Below are positions 53,080 to 61,408 of a stretch of DNA of 64,000 bases, piece after piece. The stretch lies in NCBI RefSeq assembly GCF_900291465.1, contig NZ_LT985808.1:663363-727362 (forward strand), read 5' to 3'. The DNA is from Bacteroides sp. Marseille-P3684 (GTDB lineage Bacteria; Bacteroidota; Bacteroidia; Bacteroidales; Bacteroidaceae). Positions within the stretch are counted from its first letter, which is position 1, and each line of letters begins with the position of its first letter. The translations under genes were made by a program, and so were the position numbers. The notes beneath the pieces were generated by a model. The model saw only the letters and a program-made list of their open reading frames with translations. It did no database searches and had not been told where the DNA came from.

Positions 53080-53165
53080 AATCGGACGGTGTTTCCGCCC
53101 CAATCGAACGGTGTTTCCGGTTCAATCGGATGATATTCCGCCTCAATCCGGCGATGTCTCCGGTC
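53079..53165. repeat. Degenerate 22-bp tandem repeat, four units
   Basis: Units begin CAATCGGACGG, CAATCGAACGG, CAATCGGATGA and CAATCCGGCGA at 53079, 53101, 53123 and 53144, each with a central TTCCG or CTCCG. Lengths are 22, 22, 21 and 22. The first starts inside the last bases of the 33-bp unit. It lies upstream of PepSY-like paralog 2. Confidence 0.75.
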
Positions 53166-53253
53166 CGCTCCAGGCGCTGTCATTCCTTGTCGATTGACAA
53201 CCGTCTCATCCGTAACTAAAAACATAAATGTCTAACTCTAAATATTCTATCGT

Positions 53254-53703
53254 ATGAAAAAAGTATTATTTGCCCTCGTTTGCATGTTTACCCTGGTATC
53301 TGCCCAAGTGAAAGCCGACAACGAACGTTCGATGCCGGTGACCCAGTTCCCGCAAAGTGCGCAACAGTTCATCAAGCAACATTTCGCTGACAAGAAGGTG
53401 GTAATCTCGAAGGTGGAGACCGACTTCCTTGAGAAAGTATACGTGGTTGTCTTCGCCAACGGCGACAACGTGGAGTTCTACCGCAACGGTGAGTGGAAGG
53501 AGATAGAGTGCAAGTACAGCCAGGTGCCCGCCGCTGCCGTGCCCTCGTTCATCACCAAATACGTGTCCGAGAATCACCCCGACACCAAAATCATCAGCGT
53601 CGAAAAGGACAAGGATGACAAGGAGTATGAGGTCAAGCTCTCCAACCGCTGGGAAATGAAGTTCGACTTCAAGGGCAACCTCGTCGACCTCGACAGGGAC
53701 TAG
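53254..53703 (+). CDS. PepSY-like (PF11396-type) periplasmic protein, paralog 2
   Basis: This 149-residue protein has signal peptide MKKVLFALVCMFTLVSAQVKA. The same two-repeat layout is seen as in paralog 1: VTQFPQSAQQFIKQHFADKKV and VPAAAVPSFITKYVSENHP, with strands VEFYRNGEWKEIECKY and an identical last segment FKGNLVDLDRD. The core is well conserved and loop charges differ. The two genes are separated by 277 bp of repeats, which appear to have inserted after the duplication or to have been carried with it. Confidence 0.87.
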   Translation: MKKVLFALVCMFTLVSAQVKADNERSMPVTQFPQSAQQFIKQHFADKKVVISKVETDFLEKVYVVVFANGDNVEFYRNGEWKEIECKYSQVPAAAVPSFITKYVSENHPDTKIISVEKDKDDKEYEVKLSNRWEMKFDFKGNLVDLDRD

Positions 53704-53705
53704 GA

Positions 53706-53738
53706 TAATTGACAATGGACAATGGACAATTGACAATT
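53706..53738. repeat. CAATTG-type array after PepSY-like paralog 2
   Basis: A four-unit tract starting 3 bases after the stop, followed by the same TTCGGCGTGTGGATATGCCC spacer as after paralog 1. Confidence 0.75.
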
Positions 53739-53773
53739 TACCTTCGGCGTGTGGATATGCCCCGCCGACGGAG

Positions 53774-53808
53774 ACAAGAGGGACGACCGGAGCGGTCGCC
53801 CCTCTTGT
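53774..53808 (+). other. Strong hairpin after PepSY-like paralog 2
   Basis: ACAAGAGGGACGACCG (53774-53789) pairs with 53793-53808 with one A-C mismatch and a 3-nt loop. It occupies the place of the 33-bp unit, shares its GGTCGCCCC core, and may be a derivative. No T-run follows. Confidence 0.65.
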
Positions 53809-53895
53809 GCTTTCGTGCGTCATGCACAGGCGAGTGCTCGTCTCTGATTCGCAGACGGTTGTCCATCCTCGGTTGAGATAATTCTTCCTGGTCCA

Positions 53896-53926
53896 TTGCC
53901 AATTGTCAATTGAAAAGCTATCTTTG
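53896..53926 (+). promoter_or_regulatory. Promoter of the AraC-type gene, -33 inside a CAATTG tract
   Basis: TTG at 53896-53898, 20 bases, then TATCTTTG at 53919-53926. The repeat tract 53894-53912 overlaps the -33 element and the spacer. Confidence 0.75.
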
Positions 53927-53954
53927 CCGTAGAATCCTCAGATAAGACTTGTTT

Positions 53955-55076
53955 ATGATGCGAACGTTGACCATTCTTTGCTTGTCCGCCTGTTGTGTCC
54001 GGCTGGAAGCTGCCACGGGGAGTACGTATGACCTGCGGAACGGCCTCCTGGCTGCGGTCTGTGCGGCGGTCGTGCTCCTGCTGCTCGTCGGCTATCTGCT
54101 CCATGTGCTGCGCCGTAACCAACGGATGTGCTCCGAGGTCCGGAGAGAGCATGCGGAGCTGAAGATGCACTATGCGGAGAAGAGCCAGGCGTACGACGAG
54201 CTGGACGCCACGCACCGGAAGCTGGAGGAGGCGTGCAACGAACTGACGCTGAAGCTGGAGAAGGAACAGATGCTGCTCGATGAGGCGGGGCGTCGGTATG
54301 ACACCCTCCGTGAGGGATACGCGGACCTGCAGGAGCGCTGTGCCCGTCTGCTGACACTCGAGAGGGAACATGCCGACCTGAAGGAGGCGCATGCGCACCA
54401 GTTGGAAGAAGGGCGGGAGAAGGACGGGGAGATAGCCCGTCTGGAGGCGGAGCTGGCGGAGTGCCGCCGCACCGTCGAACGGCTGAAACAGCAGGAGGAG
54501 AACATGCGCACGGAGCTGCTGCACGCCCACCAGTTGCTGCACCGCCACGAGGAGGAGCAGCAGCGACGCGACAACCCGGAGGGAGCAGCGGCGGCGGAGC
54601 CGTCCGCTGAACGACTGGCGGGAGGGGCGCGCCGACCGACGGGGACGGATGTGCTGCCGTGGAACAGCAACGACGAGTTCCTGGCACAAATCGTCCGCTT
54701 CATGCGCGAGAACATGGACAATGCCGGGCTGAGCATCGAGCTGTTTGCCAAGCGGATGAACATCAGCCGCTCCATGCTCTACCGCAAGATAAAGTCCGTC
54801 ACCGGACTGACGCCCGTGGAGTTCATGCACCGTGTGCGCATTGCCTACGCCATCGAGTTGTTGCGCGGCGACTACAACTTCTCCCAGATAGCTTACATGA
54901 CGGGCTTTAACGACCCGAAGTACTTCACCAAGTGTTTCAAGCGCTACACGGGCATGACGCCCAGTGACTGGAAGGAGAAACGGACGCCCAAGGGCGACAA
55001 GACGAACAAGGAAATCCTGTCACACAACAACAGCTACCAGTTTGCCAACTACTTCCGCGAGGACCTCTCCTCCTGA
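53955..55076 (+). CDS. Membrane-anchored coiled-coil AraC-family regulator
   Basis: The protein is 373 residues from MMRTLTILCL (ATG at 53955 or 53958). It has a signal-like segment (1-20), a membrane helix at about 30-50 (LLAAVCAAVVLLLLVGYLL), and a long heptad coiled coil at about 60-205. The C-terminal AraC DNA-binding domain is at about 237-340 (LSIELFAKRMNISRSMLYRKIKSVTG and IAYMTGFNDPKYFTKCFKRYTGM). It resembles the output end of a hybrid two-component system but lacks the sensor, kinase and receiver. A membrane-tethered regulator driven by coiled-coil contacts is inferred. It ends 1 base from the convergent CDF gene. Confidence 0.83.
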   Translation: MMRTLTILCLSACCVRLEAATGSTYDLRNGLLAAVCAAVVLLLLVGYLLHVLRRNQRMCSEVRREHAELKMHYAEKSQAYDELDATHRKLEEACNELTLKLEKEQMLLDEAGRRYDTLREGYADLQERCARLLTLEREHADLKEAHAHQLEEGREKDGEIARLEAELAECRRTVERLKQQEENMRTELLHAHQLLHRHEEEQQRRDNPEGAAAAEPSAERLAGGARRPTGTDVLPWNSNDEFLAQIVRFMRENMDNAGLSIELFAKRMNISRSMLYRKIKSVTGLTPVEFMHRVRIAYAIELLRGDYNFSQIAYMTGFNDPKYFTKCFKRYTGMTPSDWKEKRTPKGDKTNKEILSHNNSYQFANYFREDLSS

Positions 55077-55077
55077 C

Positions 55078-55992
55078 TTACCCTTTCGCCGGCTCGACGT
55101 GGATGTTGATGAACGTCCCTTCGCCCAGGAGCTCGCGCAGGCGCTGCTCCATGGCGCGTGTGGTCTCGTGTGACTGGTGGAGGGTGAGGTTGCCGTCCAT
55201 GCGGACGTGCACATCGATGGCGCAGTTGTTGCCCACGCGGCGGGTGCGCAGGTTGTGCGGTTCCGTCACGCCGGGGAAGCTGAGGAGAATCTCCTCGATT
55301 TCCCGTTCGGTCTGCTCGGGCAGCGACTGCTCCATGAGCTCGTTGGCACACGGGACGACCATTTCCCACGCTACCTTCACGATGAAGATGCTCACCACCA
55401 CGGCTGCCACGGGGTCGAGCACACGCCAGTTGTCGCCCAGCAGGATGGCTCCGCCGATGCCCACTGCCGTGCCGACCGACGAGAGGGCGTCGCTGCGGTG
55501 GTGCCAGGCGTTGGCGATGACCGCCTGTGACTGTTCGCGCCGTCCCACGATGACGGTGTAGCGGTAGAGTATTTCCTTGGTGACGATGGAGAGGAGGGCT
55601 GCCACGAGGGCAAGGGTGCCGGGCGCTTCGAGCGTTTCCCCACGGACGAACGCCCAGATGGAGCGTGCGCCGTTCCAGAAGATGCCCAGTCCGACGAAGA
55701 AGAGGATGATGCCGATGAGTGCCGTGGCAAGGGTCTCGTATTTCCCGTGCCCGTAGTCGTGGTCCTTGTCCTGCGGCTTGTTGGAGATGCGTACGAAGAG
55801 GAGTACGATGACGTCCGTGACGAAGTCCGACAGCGAATGGACGGCATCGGCGAGCATGGCGGCACTGCGCCCGAGGATGCCCGCGGCAAACTTGAAGAGG
55901 AGGAGGACGAGGTTGACCACGCTGCCGACGATGGTCACGCGGTAGATGCGCCGTTCGCGTTCCGCCCGTCCCGATGTGTTCCGGTTTTCCAT
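55078..55992 (-). CDS. Cation diffusion facilitator (CDF) metal efflux protein
   Basis: The protein is 304 residues from MENRNTSGRAERERR; upstream codons lie in repeat arrays and are rejected. Six membrane segments occur in the first 210 residues. Metal-site motifs are LADAVHSLSDFVTD (helix 2) and HHRSDALSS (helix 5), with DHDYGHGKYE in the loop. The cytoplasmic C-terminal domain (about 215-304) includes HVRMDGNLTLHQSHE. It exports Zn, Fe, Mn or Co in exchange for protons; the ion is not decidable here. The promoter is next to a CAATTG array. Confidence 0.92.
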   Translation of the reverse strand: MENRNTSGRAERERRIYRVTIVGSVVNLVLLLFKFAAGILGRSAAMLADAVHSLSDFVTDVIVLLFVRISNKPQDKDHDYGHGKYETLATALIGIILFFVGLGIFWNGARSIWAFVRGETLEAPGTLALVAALLSIVTKEILYRYTVIVGRREQSQAVIANAWHHRSDALSSVGTAVGIGGAILLGDNWRVLDPVAAVVVSIFIVKVAWEMVVPCANELMEQSLPEQTEREIEEILLSFPGVTEPHNLRTRRVGNNCAIDVHVRMDGNLTLHQSHETTRAMEQRLRELLGEGTFINIHVEPAKG

Positions 55993-56023
55993 AACACGTA
56001 GAGCTTGGTTCGTTAATACGGTG

Positions 56024-56053
56024 CAAAGATACAAGGCAATTGACAATTGACAA
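56024..56053 (-). promoter_or_regulatory. Promoter of the CDF gene, -33 inside a CAATTG array
   Basis: TTG (complement of 56051-56053), 19 bases, then TATCTTTG (complement of 56024-56031). The -33 element is part of the array 56037-56070. Confidence 0.75.
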
Positions 56054-56070
56054 TGGACAATTGATAATTG
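56037..56070. repeat. CAATTG-type array, CDF side
   Basis: A four-unit tract whose units overlap the CDF promoter's -33 box and spacer. A CCCTTCGGCATG spacer follows, but no 33-bp unit. Confidence 0.8.
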
Positions 56071-56102
56071 CCCTTCGGCATGGGAGCTGTCCAACAAGGC
56101 AA

Positions 56103-56136
56103 TAATTGTCCATTGTCAATTGTCAATTGTCAATTG
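56103..56136. repeat. CAATTG-type array, MscS side
   Basis: A four-unit tract in the opposite orientation, ending 6 bases before the MscS -7 box. With 56037-56070 it forms an inverted pair across the divergent promoter region. Confidence 0.8.
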
Positions 56137-56149
56137 AGGCGTATCTTTG
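56120..56149 (+). promoter_or_regulatory. Promoter of the MscS gene, -33 inside a CAATTG array
   Basis: TTG at 56120-56122, 19 bases, then TATCTTTG at 56142-56149; the ATG is 18 bases further on. Confidence 0.75.
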
Positions 56150-56167
56150 CAGAAAATTAGTTGCCTT

Positions 56168-57370
56168 ATGAATGAAGATATGTTTCGCACCTTCGACCAG
56201 TGGTTGCGCTCTGAAGGCTACCTCATGGGCGAAGACTCCACTTCCACCCTCCACCGCGTGCTCTGGCTCGTGGCAGTACTCCTGTTCGGTTACCTCGTCG
56301 GCCTGATTTGCCGTCGGGTGGTCATCCCTCTCGTCGCGAAGGTCGTGTCGAAGACCAAGGCTACGTGGGACGACTACCTCTTCAATCCCCGCGTGTTGCG
56401 CAGCATCTCCCACCTCGTGCCTGCGATGGTGGTCTATGTCGTGATTCCCTACGTGTTCATCGGCACGGGGCTGTGGCTCGACATCCTGCTGCGCATCTCC
56501 CAGATATGGCTCATCATCGTGGGCATCCGGTTCTTCACCGCTCTCATCTCGTCGGTCTATGAGCTCTCGACACAGCACGAGGACCTGCGCGACCGCCCGC
56601 TGAAGGGTGTCTACCAGATGCTGAAGATTATCGTCATCTGTGTCGGCGTCATCGGTGTGGTGAGTGTCCTGGTGAACCGTTCGCCCCTGGCGCTGTTCAC
56701 TGCCCTGGGTGCCGCCGCCACCGTGCTGATGTTGATATTCAAGGACACCATCATCGGACTGGTTGCCGGGGTGCAGCTCTCTGCCAACGACATGCTTCGT
56801 CCGGGCGACTGGATCAAAATCCCCAAGCAGGGCATCGACGGCATGGTGACGGAGGTCAACCTGACGACGGTGAAGGTGCTCAACTGGGACAACTCCGTGA
56901 CGACGGTCCCGCCCTACACGCTCGTGAGCGACTCCTTCGAGAACTGGCGTGTGATGCAGGAGAGCGGCGGGCGCCGGGTAAAGCGCTCGGTGAACATCGA
57001 CATGCAGAGCATCCGTTTCTGCACGCCCGAGGAGCTGTCCGCCTATGCCGATGAGGAGTGGTTCGCCCCGCTGAAGGATGAGAAGGAGGTGGTCAACCTG
57101 CGCGTGTTCCGTGCCTATTTCACCGACTGCCTGCGTCGTAACCCGCGCATCAATGCGGAGCTGACGCTGATGATACGCCAGCTCCAGCCCGGCCCGCAGG
57201 GTCTCCCGTTGGAACTTTACTTCTTCTCGGCCGACCGTTCATGGATTCCCTACGAGATGCTGCAGGCTGAGGTGCTCGAGGTGTGCCTTGCCGTGCTCCC
57301 GCGTTTCGGTCTCCACGTCTTCCAGTCGCCGACGGGACTGGACCTGGAGCGGACACGCATCAATCAGTAG
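56168..57370 (+). CDS. MscS-family mechanosensitive channel (YbdG-like)
   Basis: The protein is 400 residues from MNEDMFRTFDQWL. Five membrane segments are visible (about 30-50, 75-100, 105-125, 150-175 and 178-195). The MscS pore helix and beta domain follow (ALFTALGAAATVLMLIFKD...GLVAGVQLSANDMLRPGDWIKIP), then VTTVPPYTLVSDSFENW and the cytoplasmic alpha/beta domain. Length and layout match the YbdG/MscM-type subgroup. It releases osmolytes on osmotic down-shock. It is divergent from the CDF gene. Confidence 0.92.
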   Translation: MNEDMFRTFDQWLRSEGYLMGEDSTSTLHRVLWLVAVLLFGYLVGLICRRVVIPLVAKVVSKTKATWDDYLFNPRVLRSISHLVPAMVVYVVIPYVFIGTGLWLDILLRISQIWLIIVGIRFFTALISSVYELSTQHEDLRDRPLKGVYQMLKIIVICVGVIGVVSVLVNRSPLALFTALGAAATVLMLIFKDTIIGLVAGVQLSANDMLRPGDWIKIPKQGIDGMVTEVNLTTVKVLNWDNSVTTVPPYTLVSDSFENWRVMQESGGRRVKRSVNIDMQSIRFCTPEELSAYADEEWFAPLKDEKEVVNLRVFRAYFTDCLRRNPRINAELTLMIRQLQPGPQGLPLELYFFSADRSWIPYEMLQAEVLEVCLAVLPRFGLHVFQSPTGLDLERTRINQ

Positions 57371-57384
57371 CGGACACGCCTGGT

Positions 57385-59046
57385 TCAGTAGGTGAAGCTG
57401 CTTCCACCCAGGAACTCCCTGAGGAGCGAGGTCGGCGGAAGGTCGCGGTCCGGCACGGGGATGAAGTACTCGAGGAAGCGGCGCAGGCGGTAAGCCTCCG
57501 AGTAGGCCGGCGACGACTCGGGGACGCGGTACAGCACAGGCTCCACGTGGCTCTTGAGCACCGACAGCTCGAAGAGCAATGCGGAGTTGAACATGGCGTC
57601 GGCGTTCTCCTGGTACGGGAAAATCCATTTCGCCTCACCTGCCCGCACGCTCGGCCAGCGCAGGATGGTCTCCTCGGCGGAGTAGCCCCGGTAGTTGTAG
57701 TCGCGGATGATGCGTCGCAGCAGACGGTTGTCCGTCGTGGGGATGTAGTTGTGGTTGTCGAGCGAGATGGTCGTCAGGGCGGACACGTACACGCGGTACT
57801 TGTTCGCTTCCGGAATGTGGGGCGTCAGCTCGGGGTTCAGCGCGTGGATGCCTTCGAGGATGAGGATGGCGTTCTCCTCCAGGTGCAGGAAGTCGCCCCG
57901 GTACTCGCGCGCCCCGGTGGTGAAGTTGAAGCGCGGCAGCTCCACCTGTTCGCCGGCGATGAGCGAGCGGATGTGCTGGTTGAACAGGTCGAGGTCCAGC
58001 GCGTAGAGCGACTCGTAGTCATAGTTCCCGTCGGCGTCCAGCGGCGTGTGCTGGCGGTCGACGAAGTAGTCGTCGAGCGAGATGGGGTGGGGGCGCTTGC
58101 CGTTCGCCATGAGCTGGACGGAGAGCCGCTTGCTGAAGGTCGTCTTGCCCGACGACGAGGGACCGGAGATGAGCACCACCTTCACGTCGGGGCGTGCGCA
58201 GATGTCGTCCGCGATGCGGGCGATGCACTTCTCCTGCAGTGCCTCGGCAACGTTGATGAGGTCCGTGGCGTGTCCTTCGGCAATCGCCTCGTTGAAGTCG
58301 CCCACCGTGCTCACGCCCATGATTTCCTGCCAGCGGCGGTTCTCGTTGAAGACGTCGAACATCTTCTCCTGCTTGACCATCTCGCCCAGTACGGAGGGGT
58401 TCATGCGGTCGGGGAAGCGGAGGAGCAGCCCGTCGTAGTACTTCACCAGGTCGAACAGGTGCAGGTGTCCCGTCGAGGGGAGGAGGCTGCCGTAGTAGTA
58501 GTCCACGAATCCGTCGAGCGTATAATAATAGGTATAGAGCCGCCCCGTCGTGCGCAGGAGCTTCACCTTGTCCGTCATGCCCTTCTGCTCGAAGAGGCGG
58601 ATTGCCTCCTCGGAATGTTGCTCGATGCGGTGGAAGGGCAGGTCGGCGGCAATGATTTCCGCCATGCGCTGCTTGATGCGGGTGACGTCGGCGAGCTCCG
58701 GTTCACGCCCGATGCGCAGGCTGCAGTAGTAGCCCCGCGAGACGGGGTGCTCCAGCAGGATTTGTCCGTCGGGGAATACGTCCGCGACCGCCTTGCAGAG
58801 CACGAAGCAGAGCGAGCGGACGTAGGTGCGCAGTCCCGACTCGCTGGAGATGTCGAGGAACTCCACGTCCTTGTTGTGGTAGACACGGAAGTTCAGACCC
58901 TCCACGTGGTTGTTCACCTTGGCACTCACCACGCCGTAGGGCATGTCGAGTCCGAAGCCTTTGTAGATTTGCAAAAGTGAGCTCCCGATAGGAAAGCTCT
59001 GAGTTTTTTCATTATTTTTGCAGCAGATTTGTATTACTTGTTTCAT
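57385..59046 (-). CDS. TGS-domain uridine kinase-like protein (threonyl-tRNA synthetase-like N-terminus fused to P-loop kinase)
   Basis: This 553-residue protein has a TGS domain at about 1-65 and a threonyl/alanyl-tRNA synthetase second additional domain-like region at about 70-250 (ILLEHPVSRGYYCSLRI; DLPFHRIEQHSEEAIRLF). A uridine/cytidine kinase domain follows at about 285-500, with P-loop GPSSSGKTT (about 295-303), SLDDYFVDR and EGIHALNPELT. The family occurs in Bacteroidota, Clostridia and Thermotogota, and may phosphorylate a nucleoside or a tRNA-related substrate. The physiological substrate is not known from sequence. It converges with the MscS gene with a 14-base gap. Confidence 0.88.
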   Translation of the reverse strand: MKQVIQICCKNNEKTQSFPIGSSLLQIYKGFGLDMPYGVVSAKVNNHVEGLNFRVYHNKDVEFLDISSESGLRTYVRSLCFVLCKAVADVFPDGQILLEHPVSRGYYCSLRIGREPELADVTRIKQRMAEIIAADLPFHRIEQHSEEAIRLFEQKGMTDKVKLLRTTGRLYTYYYTLDGFVDYYYGSLLPSTGHLHLFDLVKYYDGLLLRFPDRMNPSVLGEMVKQEKMFDVFNENRRWQEIMGVSTVGDFNEAIAEGHATDLINVAEALQEKCIARIADDICARPDVKVVLISGPSSSGKTTFSKRLSVQLMANGKRPHPISLDDYFVDRQHTPLDADGNYDYESLYALDLDLFNQHIRSLIAGEQVELPRFNFTTGAREYRGDFLHLEENAILILEGIHALNPELTPHIPEANKYRVYVSALTTISLDNHNYIPTTDNRLLRRIIRDYNYRGYSAEETILRWPSVRAGEAKWIFPYQENADAMFNSALLFELSVLKSHVEPVLYRVPESSPAYSEAYRLRRFLEYFIPVPDRDLPPTSLLREFLGGSSFTY

Positions 59047-59168
59047 TCCTGTTACAATTATGCGGTTCGTTTGGCGGCTGTCTCCCGTCGGTGGAGAAGC
59101 CTGTGGCTAAAGATAGGCATAATCGGGATGAGGCGTGGTAGGAGACTCTATTAATAAAGATAAACCGC

Positions 59169-60875
59169 ATGTCTATTTTCGTATTTTTAAAGCTTCTCGG
59201 CTCTTTGGCACTGCTCATGTATGGCATGAAGACCATGAGCGAGGGACTTCAGAAGCTCACGGGCGGACACCTCCGCCACATCCTTGGCGCCATGACGACG
59301 AACCGGTTCACGGGGTTGCTCACGGGCGCGTTCGTTACCGGCGCCGTCCAGTCGTCCACCGCGACGACGGTCATGACGGTCAGCTTCGTCAACGCCGGCC
59401 TGCTGACACTGGCACAAGCCATCTCCGTCATCATGGGTGCGAATATCGGCACGACGCTCACTGCGTGGATTATGTCGATATTCGGTTTCCAGATGAACAT
59501 GAGCAACTTCGTTTTCCCCCTGTTTGCTGTAGCTCTCCCCTTGATTTTCTCCCGCAAGAGCGGGCGCAAGTCATTCGGAGAGTTTATTTTTGGCTTCTCG
59601 TTCATGTTCCTCGGTCTGACGACCCTTCGGGAGAACGCGCTGACCATGGACCTGGAGCACAACGAGGCGGTCATCAGCTTCATCGCCTCGTGCCGGGGCT
59701 GGGGCTTCCTCTCGACGCTGCTCTTCCTGGTGGTCGGCAGCGTGCTGACGATGTGCGTCCAGTCGTCGGCAGCGGTCATGGCAATCACGCTGATTCTCTG
59801 TTCCGGCGGCGTGCTCGACCTGTACATGGGCATCGCGCTGGTCATGGGCGAGAACATCGGCACGACGGTCACCTCCAACATCGCGGCGCTGACGGGCAAT
59901 GCGCAGGCACGGCGTGCGGCGTTCGCCCACTTCATCTTCAACACCTTCGGAGTCATCTGGGTGCTGTGTGTGTTCCATCCCTTCGTCGACATGGTGCGGG
60001 GGCTGGTCCGCTGGATGGCGCCCGACGCGTCGCCCCACATCGCAATCACCTATGCGCTCTCGGCGTTCCACACCTGCTTCAACATCTGCAACGTGCTCAT
60101 CCTGATTTGGTTCATCAAGCCGATGGAACGGATTATCTGCCGTGTCATCAAGGCGAAGGACGACGATGAGGAGTTCCGCCTGCGCTACATCGAGGGCGGG
60201 CTGCTGTCGACGGCAGAGCTCTCCATCCTCCAGGCACGCAAGGAAATCAACCTCTACGCCAAGCGCACCCACCGCATGTTCGGCTTTGTGCGCGACCTGC
60301 TCCACACGACCGACGACGACGCCTTCACCCGTCTGTTCGCCCGCATCGAGAAGTACGAGAATATCAGCGACCGCATGGAGGTGGAGATAGCCAACTACCT
60401 GAACCTCGTCTCCGAGGGACGCCTCAGCTCCGAGAGCAAGGAGCAGATACGCGAGATGCTGCGCGAGGTGTCCGAAATCGAGAGTATCGGCGACAGCTGC
60501 TACAACCTGGCGCGTACGCTGAACCACAAGCACAGCGGCAAGACCGACTTCACGGAGAAGCAGTACGAACACATCGAACTGATGTTCCAGTTCGTCAACG
60601 AGGCAATGATGCAGATGATGGCGCTGCTCAACGACACCACCCACGAGGTAGACCCGAACGTGTCGTTCAACATTGAACAGGAAATCAACAACTACCGCGA
60701 CCAGCTCAAGACACAGAACGTGATGGACATCAACAACCGGGAGTACGGTTACCAGATGGGTGTTCACTACATGGACCTCATTGCCGAGTGCGAGAAGCTG
60801 GGCGACTATGTCATCAACGTCGTGGAGGCATACACCGAGAAGAAAGCCACCGCCGCCCTGTCGGCTGTGGGCTGA
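59169..60875 (+). CDS. Na/Pi cotransporter family protein with PhoU-like tail
   Basis: This 568-residue protein has two Na-Pi cotransporter repeats with the signature glutamine-serine motifs AVQSSTATTVMTV (about residue 56) and CVQSSAAVMAITL (about 197), within about eight membrane segments. From about residue 340 the chain is a PhoU-like helical bundle (LHTTDDDAFTRLFARIEKYENISDRMEVEI), likely regulatory. It takes up phosphate with sodium, or exchanges it. It is transcribed alone and ends with a long terminator hairpin. Confidence 0.92.
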   Translation: MSIFVFLKLLGSLALLMYGMKTMSEGLQKLTGGHLRHILGAMTTNRFTGLLTGAFVTGAVQSSTATTVMTVSFVNAGLLTLAQAISVIMGANIGTTLTAWIMSIFGFQMNMSNFVFPLFAVALPLIFSRKSGRKSFGEFIFGFSFMFLGLTTLRENALTMDLEHNEAVISFIASCRGWGFLSTLLFLVVGSVLTMCVQSSAAVMAITLILCSGGVLDLYMGIALVMGENIGTTVTSNIAALTGNAQARRAAFAHFIFNTFGVIWVLCVFHPFVDMVRGLVRWMAPDASPHIAITYALSAFHTCFNICNVLILIWFIKPMERIICRVIKAKDDDEEFRLRYIEGGLLSTAELSILQARKEINLYAKRTHRMFGFVRDLLHTTDDDAFTRLFARIEKYENISDRMEVEIANYLNLVSEGRLSSESKEQIREMLREVSEIESIGDSCYNLARTLNHKHSGKTDFTEKQYEHIELMFQFVNEAMMQMMALLNDTTHEVDPNVSFNIEQEINNYRDQLKTQNVMDINNREYGYQMGVHYMDLIAECEKLGDYVINVVEAYTEKKATAALSAVG

Positions 60876-60897
60876 CGCGCTGCCTCCGGACCCGTTG

Positions 60898-60957
60898 CCG
60901 TGCGCTTACAGATGTTCGTGTTTTTGGCACTTATTCTGTAGGCGCACGGTCGTTTTT
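60898..60957 (+). terminator. Terminator of the Na/Pi cotransporter gene
   Basis: CCGTGCGC (60898-60905) pairs with 60942-60949 and TACAGA (60907-60912) with 60935-60940, joined by a wobble pair. TCGTTTTT follows. Confidence 0.88.
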
Positions 60958-61289
60958 ACGTGCCGTGGTTTGAATTTGAAACCTCCGTTTCACCCCGATG
61001 AAGAATCTGTTACGGCAAGATGTTCTAACCATTATTGCGTTAAATAAACTAAACGCCTGTTTGTGAGTTCGTGACACGGTGTCGGAAGGATGCTGCATTT
61101 CCGTATCTTCTGTCCGTGAGAATGGACGAAACTGTCAGTATTTGTCTGCCAGAAGGACCGTATTGTCGGCAAATGTGTTCTGTCTGCATGGATATGCAAG
61201 TGTGAATAAATCCAAACGACCGTTACACCATCCTCGTATATCAGAATATTTCTTCCTATATTCGCACACCTCCCTACAGGGAGTCAGAA

Positions 61290-61366
61290 AATATTGAAAG
61301 ATTAGGGGATTCAATATTCATTCGCTTACAGATTAAAAGCAGCTCTGCCGTTCTTAGGGGGAACGG
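61290..61366 (+). promoter_or_regulatory. Leader of gldA with two TTAGGGG-loop hairpins
   Basis: AATATTGAA (61290-61298) pairs with 61310-61318 around loop AGATTAGGGGA. CCGTTC (61348-61353) pairs with 61361-61366 around loop TTAGGGG. The first contains the 17-mer shared with 7301-7317. They lie 43-120 bases before the gldA ATG. The remaining gap 60958-61289 shows no gene or clear motif; the reading frames there are short and unconvincing. Confidence 0.5.
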
Positions 61367-61408
61367 TGGGGTCGGCTCCATACTAACCTAAAGACATTAT
61401 TCTGCTTT

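Noticed and set aside
61079-61297. A 72-codon open frame in the gap before gldA
   Set aside because: It has no ribosome site, no recognisable features and odd composition; the gap is better left as non-coding.
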